DNA of 12,778 nucleotides from Anditalea sp035461405. Its GTDB lineage: Bacteria > Bacteroidota > Bacteroidia > Cytophagales > Cyclobacteriaceae. The stretch covers positions 1 through 12,778 of the forward strand of contig DATHVH010000269.1 of the NCBI GenBank assembly GCA_035461405.1. The letters run 5' to 3'. The notes under the pieces are model-generated. The model did not search any database. It was not told the DNA's origin and saw only the letters and a list, made by a program, of their open reading frames with translations. Positions 1 to 6,993 of the stretch are shown piece by piece (position 1 is the stretch's first letter; each line of letters opens with the position of its first letter). The position numbers and the translations under genes were made by a program.

Positions 1-351
1 ATCTATTCTGAATATGCTATTCATAATCAAAAGATAGTGACAGAATTATCAACCTTTAAGAGAAAAAAAAGAGCCACAGCAGGGATAGCCAGTATCATTC
101 CTGGAGGTGGTTATTTTTATACTGGACATAAAACTACTGCAGTCTCTTCGCTTGTATTAAACGGACTGTTGGCCTATGCTACTTACACGAGTTTCAATAC
201 AGGAAATTATGGGGTTGGAGTATTAACAGGAATTTTTTCTATGTCCTTCTATTTAGGGAATATTACTGGTGGGATTAAATCCGCAGACCGCTACAATATG
301 GCAAAAGAATCTCAATTAAAAAGAAAATTAATGTACTCTTTCAATAAATAA
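1..351 (+). CDS. C-terminal part of a membrane protein with a glycine-rich two-helix tail (5'-truncated)
   Basis: The frame is open to the left edge of the window. The first plausible internal start is a GTG at position 37, so this is probably the 3' end of a longer gene. The visible part has a basic stretch (KRKKR), then a SIIPGGGYFYTGH motif and two hydrophobic segments, with the phrase SFYLGNITGGIKSADRYN near the end. The PG-G-x-Y-x-G-H motif followed by helices resembles the C-terminal membrane module of some Bacteroidota and proteobacterial proteins that carry TPR-like repeats further N-terminal. That resemblance is from memory of the pattern and is not a confirmed family assignment. The function is unknown. 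The stop lies 26 bases before the next gene on the same strand, so the two are probably co-transcribed. Confidence 0.7.
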   Translation: MYSEYAIHNQKIVTELSTFKRKKRATAGIASIIPGGGYFYTGHKTTAVSSLVLNGLLAYATYTSFNTGNYGVGVLTGIFSMSFYLGNITGGIKSADRYNMAKESQLKRKLMYSFNK

Positions 352-377
352 AAATTTTAATCTTTTAAACAATTCGT

Positions 378-908
378 ATGATACAAATTATTTACAAATC
401 AAAATCACTTAGGATTTTCTCTTTTTTAATGATCCTATCTGTACTTTCAATGTCCTTTAGAACTAAGGAAAATGTAAATGTTACAATCCCTTCCGGAACA
501 GTAATACCACTGGAAAATGCAAATGAAATAAATTCAGCTACCCTTGTAGCTGGCCAAACTATGGATTTCTTTGTAAGACAAGATATCAAAGTTGATGGTA
601 CTACTGTAGTTAAACGTGGTTCCTTGGCCAGAGGTCAGGTAGTTAGAGTTCAAAAAGCAAAAGGATTAGGTAAAGAAGGATTTGTAGAAGTGGAGATCAG
701 ATCAGTACAGGCGGTAGATGGATCCGAAATATTACTTACAGGTGCTAGATTATTCGAAGAAGGAGATGATCGTCAGACTGCGGCTATACTATTAGGGGTT
801 TTAGTATGTATTCTATTCCTTACTATGAAAGGAAAGGATGCTGTTATTCCTAAAGGATATGCGGTAGATGCTAGAGTTGCCAATGACTTTCAAATATCAG
901 TAGACTAA
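378..908 (+). CDS. Hypothetical membrane-anchored, beta-rich envelope protein
   Basis: This 176-residue protein is not one I recognise. Residues 11-25 form a hydrophobic N-terminal segment (signal peptide or anchor). A charged, valine-rich domain of about 100 residues follows, with alternating hydrophobic residues typical of beta structure. A second hydrophobic segment lies at about 134-149. Two similar short motifs, IPSGTVIPL (37-45) and VIPKGYAVDARV (156-167), sit at the two ends of the mature part. They recall the 'P-x-G-T/A' strands of VirB10/TrbI-like and other periplasmic beta domains, but this is only a resemblance. The upstream membrane-protein gene ends 26 bases before, and a strong terminator follows 26 bases after, so this closes a transcription unit. 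There is no obvious Shine-Dalgarno site, as is usual in this phylum. Confidence 0.75.
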   Translation: MIQIIYKSKSLRIFSFLMILSVLSMSFRTKENVNVTIPSGTVIPLENANEINSATLVAGQTMDFFVRQDIKVDGTTVVKRGSLARGQVVRVQKAKGLGKEGFVEVEIRSVQAVDGSEILLTGARLFEEGDDRQTAAILLGVLVCILFLTMKGKDAVIPKGYAVDARVANDFQISVD

Positions 909-933
909 TAGATATCAAAGAGTACTTCAATTT

Positions 934-964
934 AAAGTCTGGACTTATAGTTCAGACTTTTTTT
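934..964 (+). terminator. Rho-independent terminator after the 378-908 gene
   Basis: AAAGTCTG (934-941) pairs perfectly with CAGACTTT (953-960). The stem can extend inward by four more pairs (one of them G-U) to a three-base TAT loop. Seven T residues (958-964) overlap and follow the right arm. It starts 26 bases past the stop codon on the same strand. The rest of the spacer up to 1111 shows nothing else I can support. Confidence 0.85.
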
Positions 965-1111
965 ATTTATAAAAATTTTATAGACCATAATTTCCAAAGT
1001 AAATCATAAATATGCTAGACTTAATAAGGAAAGTATGAAATAAAGAAGATTTATATATAAAATTAACTTTCGTTTTAAATGGCTATCAGATTTCTCTCAA
1101 TTCAGGTGGAT

Positions 1112-2035
1112 CTATCTCACACCAGCCAGTAAATATAATACCGCCATTCTTACCGCTACTCCATTTTCTACCTGATGTAGAATGATAGAATGCTCACTGT
1201 CCGCCACATCAGAATTTAATTCTACTCCTCTATTTATCGGGCCGGGATGCATGATGACTATTTCTTTGTCCAATTGCTCCAGCATTTTTCTATTGATGCC
1301 ATAATAAAGAGAGTATTCTCTTAAAGAAGGAAAATATTTTATCTGCTGTCTTTCCAGCTGGATCCGCAGCACATTAGCTACATCACACCACTGAAGGGCT
1401 TTCTTTACATCATATTCCACCTTTACTCCCAGACTGGCAATATGTTTTGGCAATAATGTGACCGGTCCACATACCATGACTTCGGCCCCTAGCTTTTGCA
1501 GACAAAAAATATTTGAAAGTGCTACTCTTGAATGTAATATATCTCCTATGATCGCTACTTTTTTTCCAGCTACATCCCCGAGTTTCTCTTTGATAGAAAA
1601 AGCATCCAAAAGGGCCTGGGTAGGGTGTTCGTGCGTACCATCTCCCGCATTGACGATATTTGCCTTGATATTACGGCTGAGAAAATGTGCAGCACCTGGA
1701 CTGCTATGCCTCATCACCACCATGTCCACCTTCATAGACAGAATGTTATTTACCGTATCTATCAGCGTTTCACCTTTTTTTACTGAGCTGGTGCTCGAGG
1801 AGAAGTTCACTACATCAGCAGAAAGCCTTTTTTCAGCTAGTTCAAACGAAAGCTTCGTCCTGGTAGAGTTTTCAAAAAAAATATTCGCTATAGTAATATC
1901 CCTAAGAGAGGGGACTTTTTTGATCGGGCGATTTAATACTTCTTTAAAATTATTGGCAGTTTCAAAGATAATATTGATATCCTGTTCTGTAATATCTTTG
2001 ATTCCTAAGAGGTGTCTGGTACTCAGCTGTGACAT
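1112..2035 (-). CDS. pyrB: Aspartate carbamoyltransferase catalytic chain
   Basis: The enzyme condenses carbamoyl phosphate with L-aspartate to give N-carbamoyl-aspartate, the committed step of cytosolic de novo pyrimidine synthesis. All the main catalytic-chain signatures are visible, numbered from the chosen start: STRT (57-60) for carbamoyl phosphate, the SVKKGET loop (84-90), HPTQALLD (137-144), GDILHSR (164-170), RIQLER (224-229) for aspartate, and HPGPINRG (263-270). The length from this start is 307 residues, normal for the family. I chose the ATG at 2035-2033 because MSQLSTRHLLGI is a typical N-terminus and it lies two bases after the pyrR stop. An in-frame ATG at 2065 would add ten basic residues and overlap pyrR by 28 bases. 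The gene is surely co-transcribed with pyrR. No pyrI regulatory chain is visible nearby. Confidence 0.96.
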   Translation of the reverse strand: MSQLSTRHLLGIKDITEQDINIIFETANNFKEVLNRPIKKVPSLRDITIANIFFENSTRTKLSFELAEKRLSADVVNFSSSTSSVKKGETLIDTVNNILSMKVDMVVMRHSSPGAAHFLSRNIKANIVNAGDGTHEHPTQALLDAFSIKEKLGDVAGKKVAIIGDILHSRVALSNIFCLQKLGAEVMVCGPVTLLPKHIASLGVKVEYDVKKALQWCDVANVLRIQLERQQIKYFPSLREYSLYYGINRKMLEQLDKEIVIMHPGPINRGVELNSDVADSEHSIILHQVENGVAVRMAVLYLLAGVR

Positions 2036-2037
2036 TT

Positions 2038-2586
2038 TTAGCTTTTTACTTTTTCTGTGATCCAAATAGCATCTTGCTCAAAACCTTTTATAGCCCATTC
2101 TACACTTACGTATTGGCTTTCCAAAGTATTGACCTGCCTGCCAAAATAGTCAGGTTTGATAGGGTAATCTCTTGTATATTTTCTATCTATAAGCACCATC
2201 AGTTCTACTTTCTGAGGTCTTCCGAAGGCAATCATGGCATCCATAGCAGCCCGTACTGACCTGCCTTTATACAGCACATCATCTACCAGTATTACTTTTT
2301 TCCCTTCTATTAAAAAATCAATTTTGGTTTCATTGGCTTTAAGGGGAAATTCTCGCCTACGGAAATCATCCCTATGAAATGTGGCATCCAGATATCCATA
2401 AGGGACTTTTATTCCTTTAATCTCTTCGATCAGTTCCACCAAACGGTCCAAGACCACCGGACCTCTAGGCTGAAGTCCCAATAGTACCGTATTATCAAAA
2501 TCATCATGATTTTCAATAAGCTGGTGGCAGAATCTTCTGAGCGTGATGTCAATCTGCTTTTGATCTAAGACGAGTCTTTTGTTCAT
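2038..2586 (-). CDS. pyrR: PyrR-type pyrimidine regulator / uracil phosphoribosyltransferase
   Basis: This 182-residue phosphoribosyltransferase has the usual PyrR length. The PRPP-binding loop VILVDDVLYKGRS is at 98-110. LLGLQPRGPVVLDRL (36-49) matches the GIxxRG segment of the family. LDATFHRDD (66-74) and VLIDRKYTRDYPIKPDYFGRQVNT (starting at 131) match the PyrR-specific motifs that set it apart from Upp. Family members bind pyr mRNA in response to UMP/UTP in Firmicutes and also have weak uracil phosphoribosyltransferase activity. It sits directly upstream of pyrB with a two-base gap, which supports a pyrimidine role. A promoter-like element lies only 17 bases upstream of the start, leaving no room for a Bacillus-type attenuator leader before this gene. 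The regulatory mechanism in this organism is therefore open. Confidence 0.93.
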   Translation of the reverse strand: MNKRLVLDQKQIDITLRRFCHQLIENHDDFDNTVLLGLQPRGPVVLDRLVELIEEIKGIKVPYGYLDATFHRDDFRRREFPLKANETKIDFLIEGKKVILVDDVLYKGRSVRAAMDAMIAFGRPQKVELMVLIDRKYTRDYPIKPDYFGRQVNTLESQYVSVEWAIKGFEQDAIWITEKVKS

Positions 2587-2867
2587 GGGAATGATTTGTA
2601 TGCAAAGATAAAAATAAATGTCAGTGGCAGAAGTTTTAATAAAAAAGAAATGCTACCGATGATGAATTTATCAGACGACTGATGATGAAAAGTATGGAGA
2701 GGGAAGTGGGATTCTGATTTTCATACATTATAGAATAGTTTCTTGAATACTGAAAATCGATACCCTAAAACTACCTTACAATCCAAAATAAACTAATAAT
2801 CTAATCACGGATAAATCAACTAGTAACCTAATCTACTAATTAACTAACCCCACTAGTAACTACCCCC
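2587..2867. other. 281-base spacer with a strand-skewed low-complexity tract
   Basis: Apart from the pyrR promoter there is no credible reading frame here. Two things stand out. GATTTTCA (2716-2723) and TGAAAATC (2751-2758) form an 8-bp inverted repeat around a 27-base loop. From about 2760 to 2880 the plus strand is almost free of G (about four in 120 bases) and rich in CTAAT / ACTAGTAAC-like words, so the transcribed strand of the upstream gene reads as G- and T-rich with repeated TTAG. The tract runs from the stop codon of the 2868-4445 gene toward pyrR. I see no T-tract terminator after that gene. Confidence 0.6.
2603..2633 (-). promoter_or_regulatory. Candidate Bacteroidota promoter of pyrR-pyrB
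   Basis: Read on the minus strand, TATCTTTG (2610-2603) is a perfect match to the TAnnTTTG -7 element of Bacteroidota. A weak -33-like CTTCTG (2633-2628) lies 17 bases upstream of it. Transcription would start within about 10-15 bases of the pyrR ATG. The call rests on the exact -7 match and its position; the -33 element is poor and the spacing is slightly short. Confidence 0.5.
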
Positions 2868-4445
2868 CTAATCCACTCTAATCTTTGTAATAAAGAATAC
2901 ATCCTTGCTATCTTCTTTTCCTGATTCGGTTAGAAATCTTACCCGCTGTTTACCTGATAGCAGGAAATATCGATCATACCACCACATGAGTGATAAGCTA
3001 TTCTCATATGTATCGCGGATCCTTTCGTTTTCATTAATAAGTTCTATAGGAAAACTTTCATTTTCCAATACCACTTCCCCATCGCTAAGATGACTTAATC
3101 TGAGTTCAACCTTATCTAAATACATATAATAAAGATCCGTCCCATCAAAGCTCACTTCACCAAATTTGCCCTCATGTGGAAGAACGCTATTTTGAAGGGA
3201 TAAGGAATTATCCCAGACTATGTTGCCTCTATTATCCAAGAGCAAGAACTGAGCTGCCAAGTACCTGAAATGCCTGTAATTTTGATTGGATGGCAGGGGG
3301 CCCATACCTGGCCACATCCCATAATACATAGGGGACATCCTTCTCTGCATCGGTGAATTATAGTAATATCCACTATTATACATACCATCCCTATTTGAAT
3401 ACCTGGATGATGAGGGAGACAAGTAATCGTTATAGACTAGAAAGTAATCACCTACTGTAATTACCTCCCTCGTGGTCAACACATTGGGAATAGTTAATCT
3501 TTTTTCTTTTTCGATGGATTTTTCTAAGGCTCTGAGTTTTCTTTTTCTAGGTCTCTCCGGAAGATAATTATAGAAATTGGGCAGGTCTTCTAACGTGAAG
3601 TAGGAATTATTATATTCTCCAAATTCATTTATAGTAGAAATATAAAAACCCTGAAAAGCTTCTTTTCTACGCAAACCAAAAGGTCCTACCATCGCCTGCC
3701 GATATTGGTTTGGTGGAGTAAGCACTCCTTCGATTAATTCCATCCGGGGATCATCCAGTTGATCTATTTTGACTTCTCTAAGTTTGTTTCCTTCTATATC
3801 AAAAGTGAGGATGGAGATAATTTTGTTTTTATAAAAATCCCTTTTGCTCATGACAACGTCAAAAACAGCCAGTTCATAATCTTTTCTCATCTGAATGATC
3901 TTCGAATCATTTGCGTAGATTCCCTGAAGGGTGATCACATTATCCAGACTGATATCATAAATCTGGATTACAGGTCGGCTTTCCATCGTGCCCATTAGCA
4001 CCGCTTTACGATCTATAATAAAAAATTCCTGAAGTTCTGCAGCCAAAGCCGAACTGATTTTATATGAGCTTACATCCCCACTCTCTAAATCTACCTCAAA
4101 AATGATCTGATCTTTGGTAAAACTTGTTTTTTTCAATAAAAAATAAAGCTTCTCATCATCAATATCATAGCCAACCATGTCGTAAGAATCCGGAAGATCA
4201 AATTCATTTGGCTCTTTTGCCTCTAATTGCTGGTCAGTAAGAAAATATTGAAATTTTCTTTTAATATAACTCCCTCTATCAGACATAGAACGAAAAGCAA
4301 GCAATCCACCTTTATAGGGCATTATGATATAATTATCCTCGGTCTGTTTAGCCGGCTGTTCTACTCGCTGCACAAACTGGATTTGGGAGAAAGAAGATAT
4401 TGGAATCAATACAATAAATGCATACAGAAGTATAATATTTTTCAT
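2868..4445 (-). CDS. Exported protein of unknown function with a Tyr/Met-rich insert
   Basis: This 525-residue protein begins with a clear Sec signal peptide (KN, then a hydrophobic core, ending SSFS before Gln21). I recognise no family. The body alternates short beta-like stretches such as FEVDLESGDVSSY, FDIEGNKLREV and LLLDNRGNIVWDN, which look like the bead-on-strand pattern of a beta-propeller or WD-like periplasmic protein. That is an inference from pattern only. Residues 296-317 are highly basic and probably helical (RPRKRKLRALEKSIEKEKR). Residues 343-390 are a low-complexity insert rich in Tyr, Asn, Ser, Met and Pro, with GYYYNSP, MSPMYYGMWPGMGP. No membrane segment follows the signal peptide, and there is no lipobox. 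The ATG overlaps the stop of the EVE-domain gene in an ATGA arrangement, so it is probably translated by coupling from that message. Confidence 0.85.
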   Translation of the reverse strand: MKNIILLYAFIVLIPISSFSQIQFVQRVEQPAKQTEDNYIIMPYKGGLLAFRSMSDRGSYIKRKFQYFLTDQQLEAKEPNEFDLPDSYDMVGYDIDDEKLYFLLKKTSFTKDQIIFEVDLESGDVSSYKISSALAAELQEFFIIDRKAVLMGTMESRPVIQIYDISLDNVITLQGIYANDSKIIQMRKDYELAVFDVVMSKRDFYKNKIISILTFDIEGNKLREVKIDQLDDPRMELIEGVLTPPNQYRQAMVGPFGLRRKEAFQGFYISTINEFGEYNNSYFTLEDLPNFYNYLPERPRKRKLRALEKSIEKEKRLTIPNVLTTREVITVGDYFLVYNDYLSPSSSRYSNRDGMYNSGYYYNSPMQRRMSPMYYGMWPGMGPLPSNQNYRHFRYLAAQFLLLDNRGNIVWDNSLSLQNSVLPHEGKFGEVSFDGTDLYYMYLDKVELRLSHLSDGEVVLENESFPIELINENERIRDTYENSLSLMWWYDRYFLLSGKQRVRFLTESGKEDSKDVFFITKIRVD

Positions 4446-4852
4446 GCTGTGGCTATTTTTAAAATAGCTTCAAATTCATTTTTGGTAAGGGGCATTACAG
4501 ATAGCCGAGACTGTTTGATCAAAGCCATTTCCTGTAAACCATCATGGTCTTTGATCTCCTCGAGACTTACGGGCCTGGGAAGTTTCCGGTCTGCTTTTAG
4601 AGATACAGATACCCATCCTTTGCTCTCTTTATCAGTAGGATCCTCAAATGGACCTGAAACTACCTGAGCTATTCCTACTATTTCTCTTTTTTTTCCGCTA
4701 TGGTAAATATAAACGGCATCACCTACCGACATATTATTCAGATTGTTACGTGCTTGAAAATTTCTTACTCCATCCCATACGTCTTCCCCCTTAGCTAGAA
4801 GGTCATCCCATCCATATGTACCAGGTTCTGTCTTTACCAACCAATAATTCAT
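4442..4852 (-). CDS. EVE-domain protein (thymocyte nuclear protein 1-like)
   Basis: This is a compact 136-residue EVE domain covering essentially the whole protein. The diagnostic N-terminal MNYWLVKTEPGTYGWDDL is followed by WDGVRNFQARNNL (26-38), GDAVYIYHSGK (44-54) and IVGIAQV (58-64). EVE belongs to the PUA-like fold. Family members bind modified bases in DNA or RNA, such as 5-methylcytosine derivatives, and bacterial stand-alone copies are usually of unknown target. The length matches the single-domain bacterial members. It is divergent from the PolX-like gene (108-base gap) and overlaps the downstream exported-protein gene by four bases (ATGA). No nearby restriction or modification gene gives a defence context. 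Confidence 0.93.
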   Translation of the reverse strand: MNYWLVKTEPGTYGWDDLLAKGEDVWDGVRNFQARNNLNNMSVGDAVYIYHSGKKREIVGIAQVVSGPFEDPTDKESKGWVSVSLKADRKLPRPVSLEEIKDHDGLQEMALIKQSRLSVMPLTKNEFEAILKIATA

Positions 4853-4927
4853 TTTATAAACATTTAGAGTCTAATAGTCCTTTAAGATACAGGTTAGGAT
4901 TTTATTATGAAAGTTAAAATGTGGACA

Positions 4928-4958
4928 TTTGTCCTTTCTGACTTTGAAAACTAATTTG
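4928..4958 (+). promoter_or_regulatory. Candidate promoter / palindromic operator upstream of the PolX-like gene
   Basis: TTTG (4928-4931) lies 20 bases before TAATTTG (4952-4958). This is close to the Bacteroidota TTTG-N19-TAnnTTTG pattern, but the -7 element is one base short. The TTTG sits inside an inverted repeat, GGACA-TT-TGTCC (4923-4934), placed so that a bound repressor would block the -33 element. Transcription would begin almost at the TTG start codon, giving a very short leader or none. Confidence 0.35.
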
Positions 4959-4960
4959 TT

Positions 4961-6670
4961 TTGGACAATAAAAGTATCATTAAAAAACTGAAGCTGGCCA
5001 TAAAGCTTATGGAGCTTCATGAAGCCAATCCTTTTAAAATAAGAAGCTACCAATCGGCTTTGAACACCATCGATCGAGGAGATATTATTTTGGAAGATAC
5101 AGATAGAACTGTATTTCAAAACATCAGTGGTATCGGAAAGAGCATAGCCGAAGTGTTAAATGCCCTCTTAGACACCGGTTCCTTCCCTTATCTAGATGAT
5201 CTTATCGCTCAAACTCCAGAGGGCCTTCTTGAAGTGATGGAAATAAAAGGGCTTGGACCCAAAAAAATAAGAACCCTCTGGCAGGAATTGGGAATCACTT
5301 CCACCCACGAACTTCTAGAAGCATGCCAATCAGGCCAAGTAGCTGCTATTAAAGGATTTGGTTCTAAAACCCAAGATACCATCATAGCTTCCTTAAACTT
5401 CCGTGATGCCAATAAAGGCAAATGGCTTTACGGGCAAGTGGATATTGCATTATGGGATTTAAAAAGTAAGCTGGAAACTCATTTTGGCAAAGGCAATGTC
5501 GAGGCAGTTGGTGACTTTGCAAGAAATGCTGAAATTCTAGAAACGGTAGAATGGCTGGTAAAAAGCAACGACATTTCATCAGCTATTGATCAATTAAATA
5601 ATGAGCCTTATTTAATCAACAACAAGAAAATTTCATCACCCTATACTTGGAGAGGGAAATTAGAAAACCCAGAAGTAAATCTGGTTTTTTACATTGTAGA
5701 AGAAGATAAATTCATCAATGAATTATTGGTCCGTACATCCAGTAAGGTGCATTTACATGCTTTGGTCAAAGACCAGGTTCCATTGGCCAATATTTTTCGT
5801 AGCAAATCATTTACTTCACAGGAAGAAGCTTATGAAGAAGCTGGTCTACAATATATTTCTCCAGAACTTCGGGAAGGATATTTTGAAATTGACCTAGCCA
5901 GAGAATACAAGCTACCTAATCTTTTGGTAGATAGCGACCTAAAGGGTGTACTGCATAACCATAGTACTTACAGTGATGGTAAACATACACTTAGAGCTAT
6001 GGCAGAGTATTGCCAGTCATTAGGATATGAATACCTTGGTATATCCGATCATAGCCGTACAGCTATTTACGCAGGTGGATTAGACGTCAATAAGGTAGCA
6101 AAGCAGCAGTTGGAGATTGCTGATTTAAACAAAGAAATGGCACCCTTTAGAATCTTCTCTGGAATAGAAAGTGATATTTTGGGAGATGGAAGTCTGGATT
6201 ATCCGGATGATGTCCTAGCCAGCTTTGATTTCATTGTGTCTTCCATTCATAGTATATTAAATATGGATAGGAAAAAGGCTACTGCTAGACTTATAAGAGC
6301 GATAGAAAATCCATATACTACTATACTTGGACATCCTACCGGAAGGCTTTTACTTAGACGCGATGGTTATCCAATAGACCATAAAGTTATCATAGATGCT
6401 TGCGCCAAAAATAATGTGATTATCGAAATCAATGCTAACCCATGGAGGTTGGATCTCGACTGGAGATGGGTTCACTATGCCATTTCTCAGGGGGTAATGC
6501 TATCTATCAATCCTGATGCGCATGACAAAGTAGATTTTGGACATATGAAGTATGGCGTATTAATAGGGAGAAAAGGAGGGCTGACTAAGGAAATGACCTT
6601 AAATGCCATGAATCTTGCCCAAATCACATCTTACTTTGAAGAAAGAAAATCCAAAATTTTAAAATCTTAA
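4961..6670 (+). CDS. polX: PolX-like protein: HhH DNA-binding region, degenerate polymerase palm, intact PHP domain
   Basis: This 569-residue protein has the full architecture of bacterial family-X DNA polymerase with a PHP domain. Helix-hairpin-helix segments lie at 55-70 (ISGIGKSIAEVL), 95-110 (IKGLGPKKIRTLW) and 130-142 (IKGFGSKTQDTII), with a palm region at about 155-310 and PHP at about 325-550. The PHP metal ligands are all present: H332/H334 (HNHSTYSDG), H364 (SDHS), E403 (GIESD), H430 (SSIHS), H458 (LGHP), D519 and H521 (PDAH). In the palm, the expected G-S-x-R-R ... D-x-D motif reads GDFAR...ETVE, so the two metal-binding Asp become T195 and E197. The third, in the VDFR-like strand, is N240. 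Polymerase activity is therefore doubtful, while the Mn-dependent PHP exonuclease/phosphoesterase is likely. The start is TTG at 4961: an in-frame TAA lies at 4952-4954, and the first 16 residues align with the conserved N-terminus of PolX proteins. It leads a probable three-gene operon. Confidence 0.92.
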   Translation: MDNKSIIKKLKLAIKLMELHEANPFKIRSYQSALNTIDRGDIILEDTDRTVFQNISGIGKSIAEVLNALLDTGSFPYLDDLIAQTPEGLLEVMEIKGLGPKKIRTLWQELGITSTHELLEACQSGQVAAIKGFGSKTQDTIIASLNFRDANKGKWLYGQVDIALWDLKSKLETHFGKGNVEAVGDFARNAEILETVEWLVKSNDISSAIDQLNNEPYLINNKKISSPYTWRGKLENPEVNLVFYIVEEDKFINELLVRTSSKVHLHALVKDQVPLANIFRSKSFTSQEEAYEEAGLQYISPELREGYFEIDLAREYKLPNLLVDSDLKGVLHNHSTYSDGKHTLRAMAEYCQSLGYEYLGISDHSRTAIYAGGLDVNKVAKQQLEIADLNKEMAPFRIFSGIESDILGDGSLDYPDDVLASFDFIVSSIHSILNMDRKKATARLIRAIENPYTTILGHPTGRLLLRRDGYPIDHKVIIDACAKNNVIIEINANPWRLDLDWRWVHYAISQGVMLSINPDAHDKVDFGHMKYGVLIGRKGGLTKEMTLNAMNLAQITSYFEERKSKILKS

Positions 6671-6700
6671 CCAAGACCTCACGAGTAATATCATAAATTC

Positions 6701-6991
6701 ATGAAATATTTTGATAAAGACGAGGGTACTTTACTACAGAGATCCTTCATCATAGGGCTAATAGGGATTATCCTTTGTCTGGTAGTTTTATACCAAAATT
6801 ATAGCCCATTTGTAGCTACAGGTATCATTACAGTAGTGAACGGTATAGGTCTGGCTGCTCAGTTGTTTGCCATGAGCATCGCCGTGCTGGTAATGCGGAA
6901 AAGGAAAATAAAAGAAGATATCAAAGAAAAAGCAAAAAAGATGACACTGGTACTGGCAGTATCTCTGCTTTTTTTCTTTCTGGCCATATAG
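6701..6991 (+). CDS. Small three-helix membrane protein, unknown function
   Basis: This is a 96-residue protein with a short charged N-terminus (KYFDKDEGTLLQR) and hydrophobic segments at about 16-31, 37-65 and 81-96. The last two are separated by a strongly basic loop, MRKRKIKEDIKEKAKK, which by the positive-inside rule should be cytoplasmic. The C-terminus ends within the last helix. I do not recognise a family. It begins 30 bases after the PolX-like gene and ends two bases before the lipoprotein gene, so all three are probably on one message. The close packing with the lipoprotein suggests, but does not show, a shared envelope role. Confidence 0.75.
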   Translation: MKYFDKDEGTLLQRSFIIGLIGIILCLVVLYQNYSPFVATGIITVVNGIGLAAQLFAMSIAVLVMRKRKIKEDIKEKAKKMTLVLAVSLLFFFLAI

Positions 6992-6993
6992 GT

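Noticed and set aside
1458..2060. A 200-codon plus-strand open frame opposite pyrB.
   Set aside because: It lies entirely antisense to the well-supported pyrB. Its translation has no domain character and is a codon-bias shadow.
2036..2065. A longer pyrB start at the ATG at 2065.
   Set aside because: It would add ten lysine-rich residues absent from typical PyrB N-termini and overlap pyrR by 28 bases. The ATG at 2035 gives a standard end and a two-base gap.
2716..2758. The 8-bp inverted repeat GATTTTCA/TGAAAATC as a terminator for the gene ending at 2868.
   Set aside because: It lies more than 100 bases past the stop, has a 27-base loop, and is not followed by a T-run on the minus strand.
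2760..2880. TTAG-rich tract read as telomere-like or CRISPR-like repeats.
   Set aside because: The words are irregular in spacing and sequence, there is no constant repeat with unique spacers, and the context is an ordinary chromosomal intergenic region.
4227..4667. A 146-codon plus-strand frame spanning the junction of the exported-protein and EVE genes.
   Set aside because: It is antisense to two genes, one with an unmistakable EVE domain, and it has no recognisable features.
4442..6670. The EVE gene plus the divergent PolX-like nuclease as a two-gene modification-dependent defence locus.
   Set aside because: They are on opposite strands, PolX-like proteins are widespread in this phylum, and no methyltransferase, toxin or mobile-element signs accompany them.
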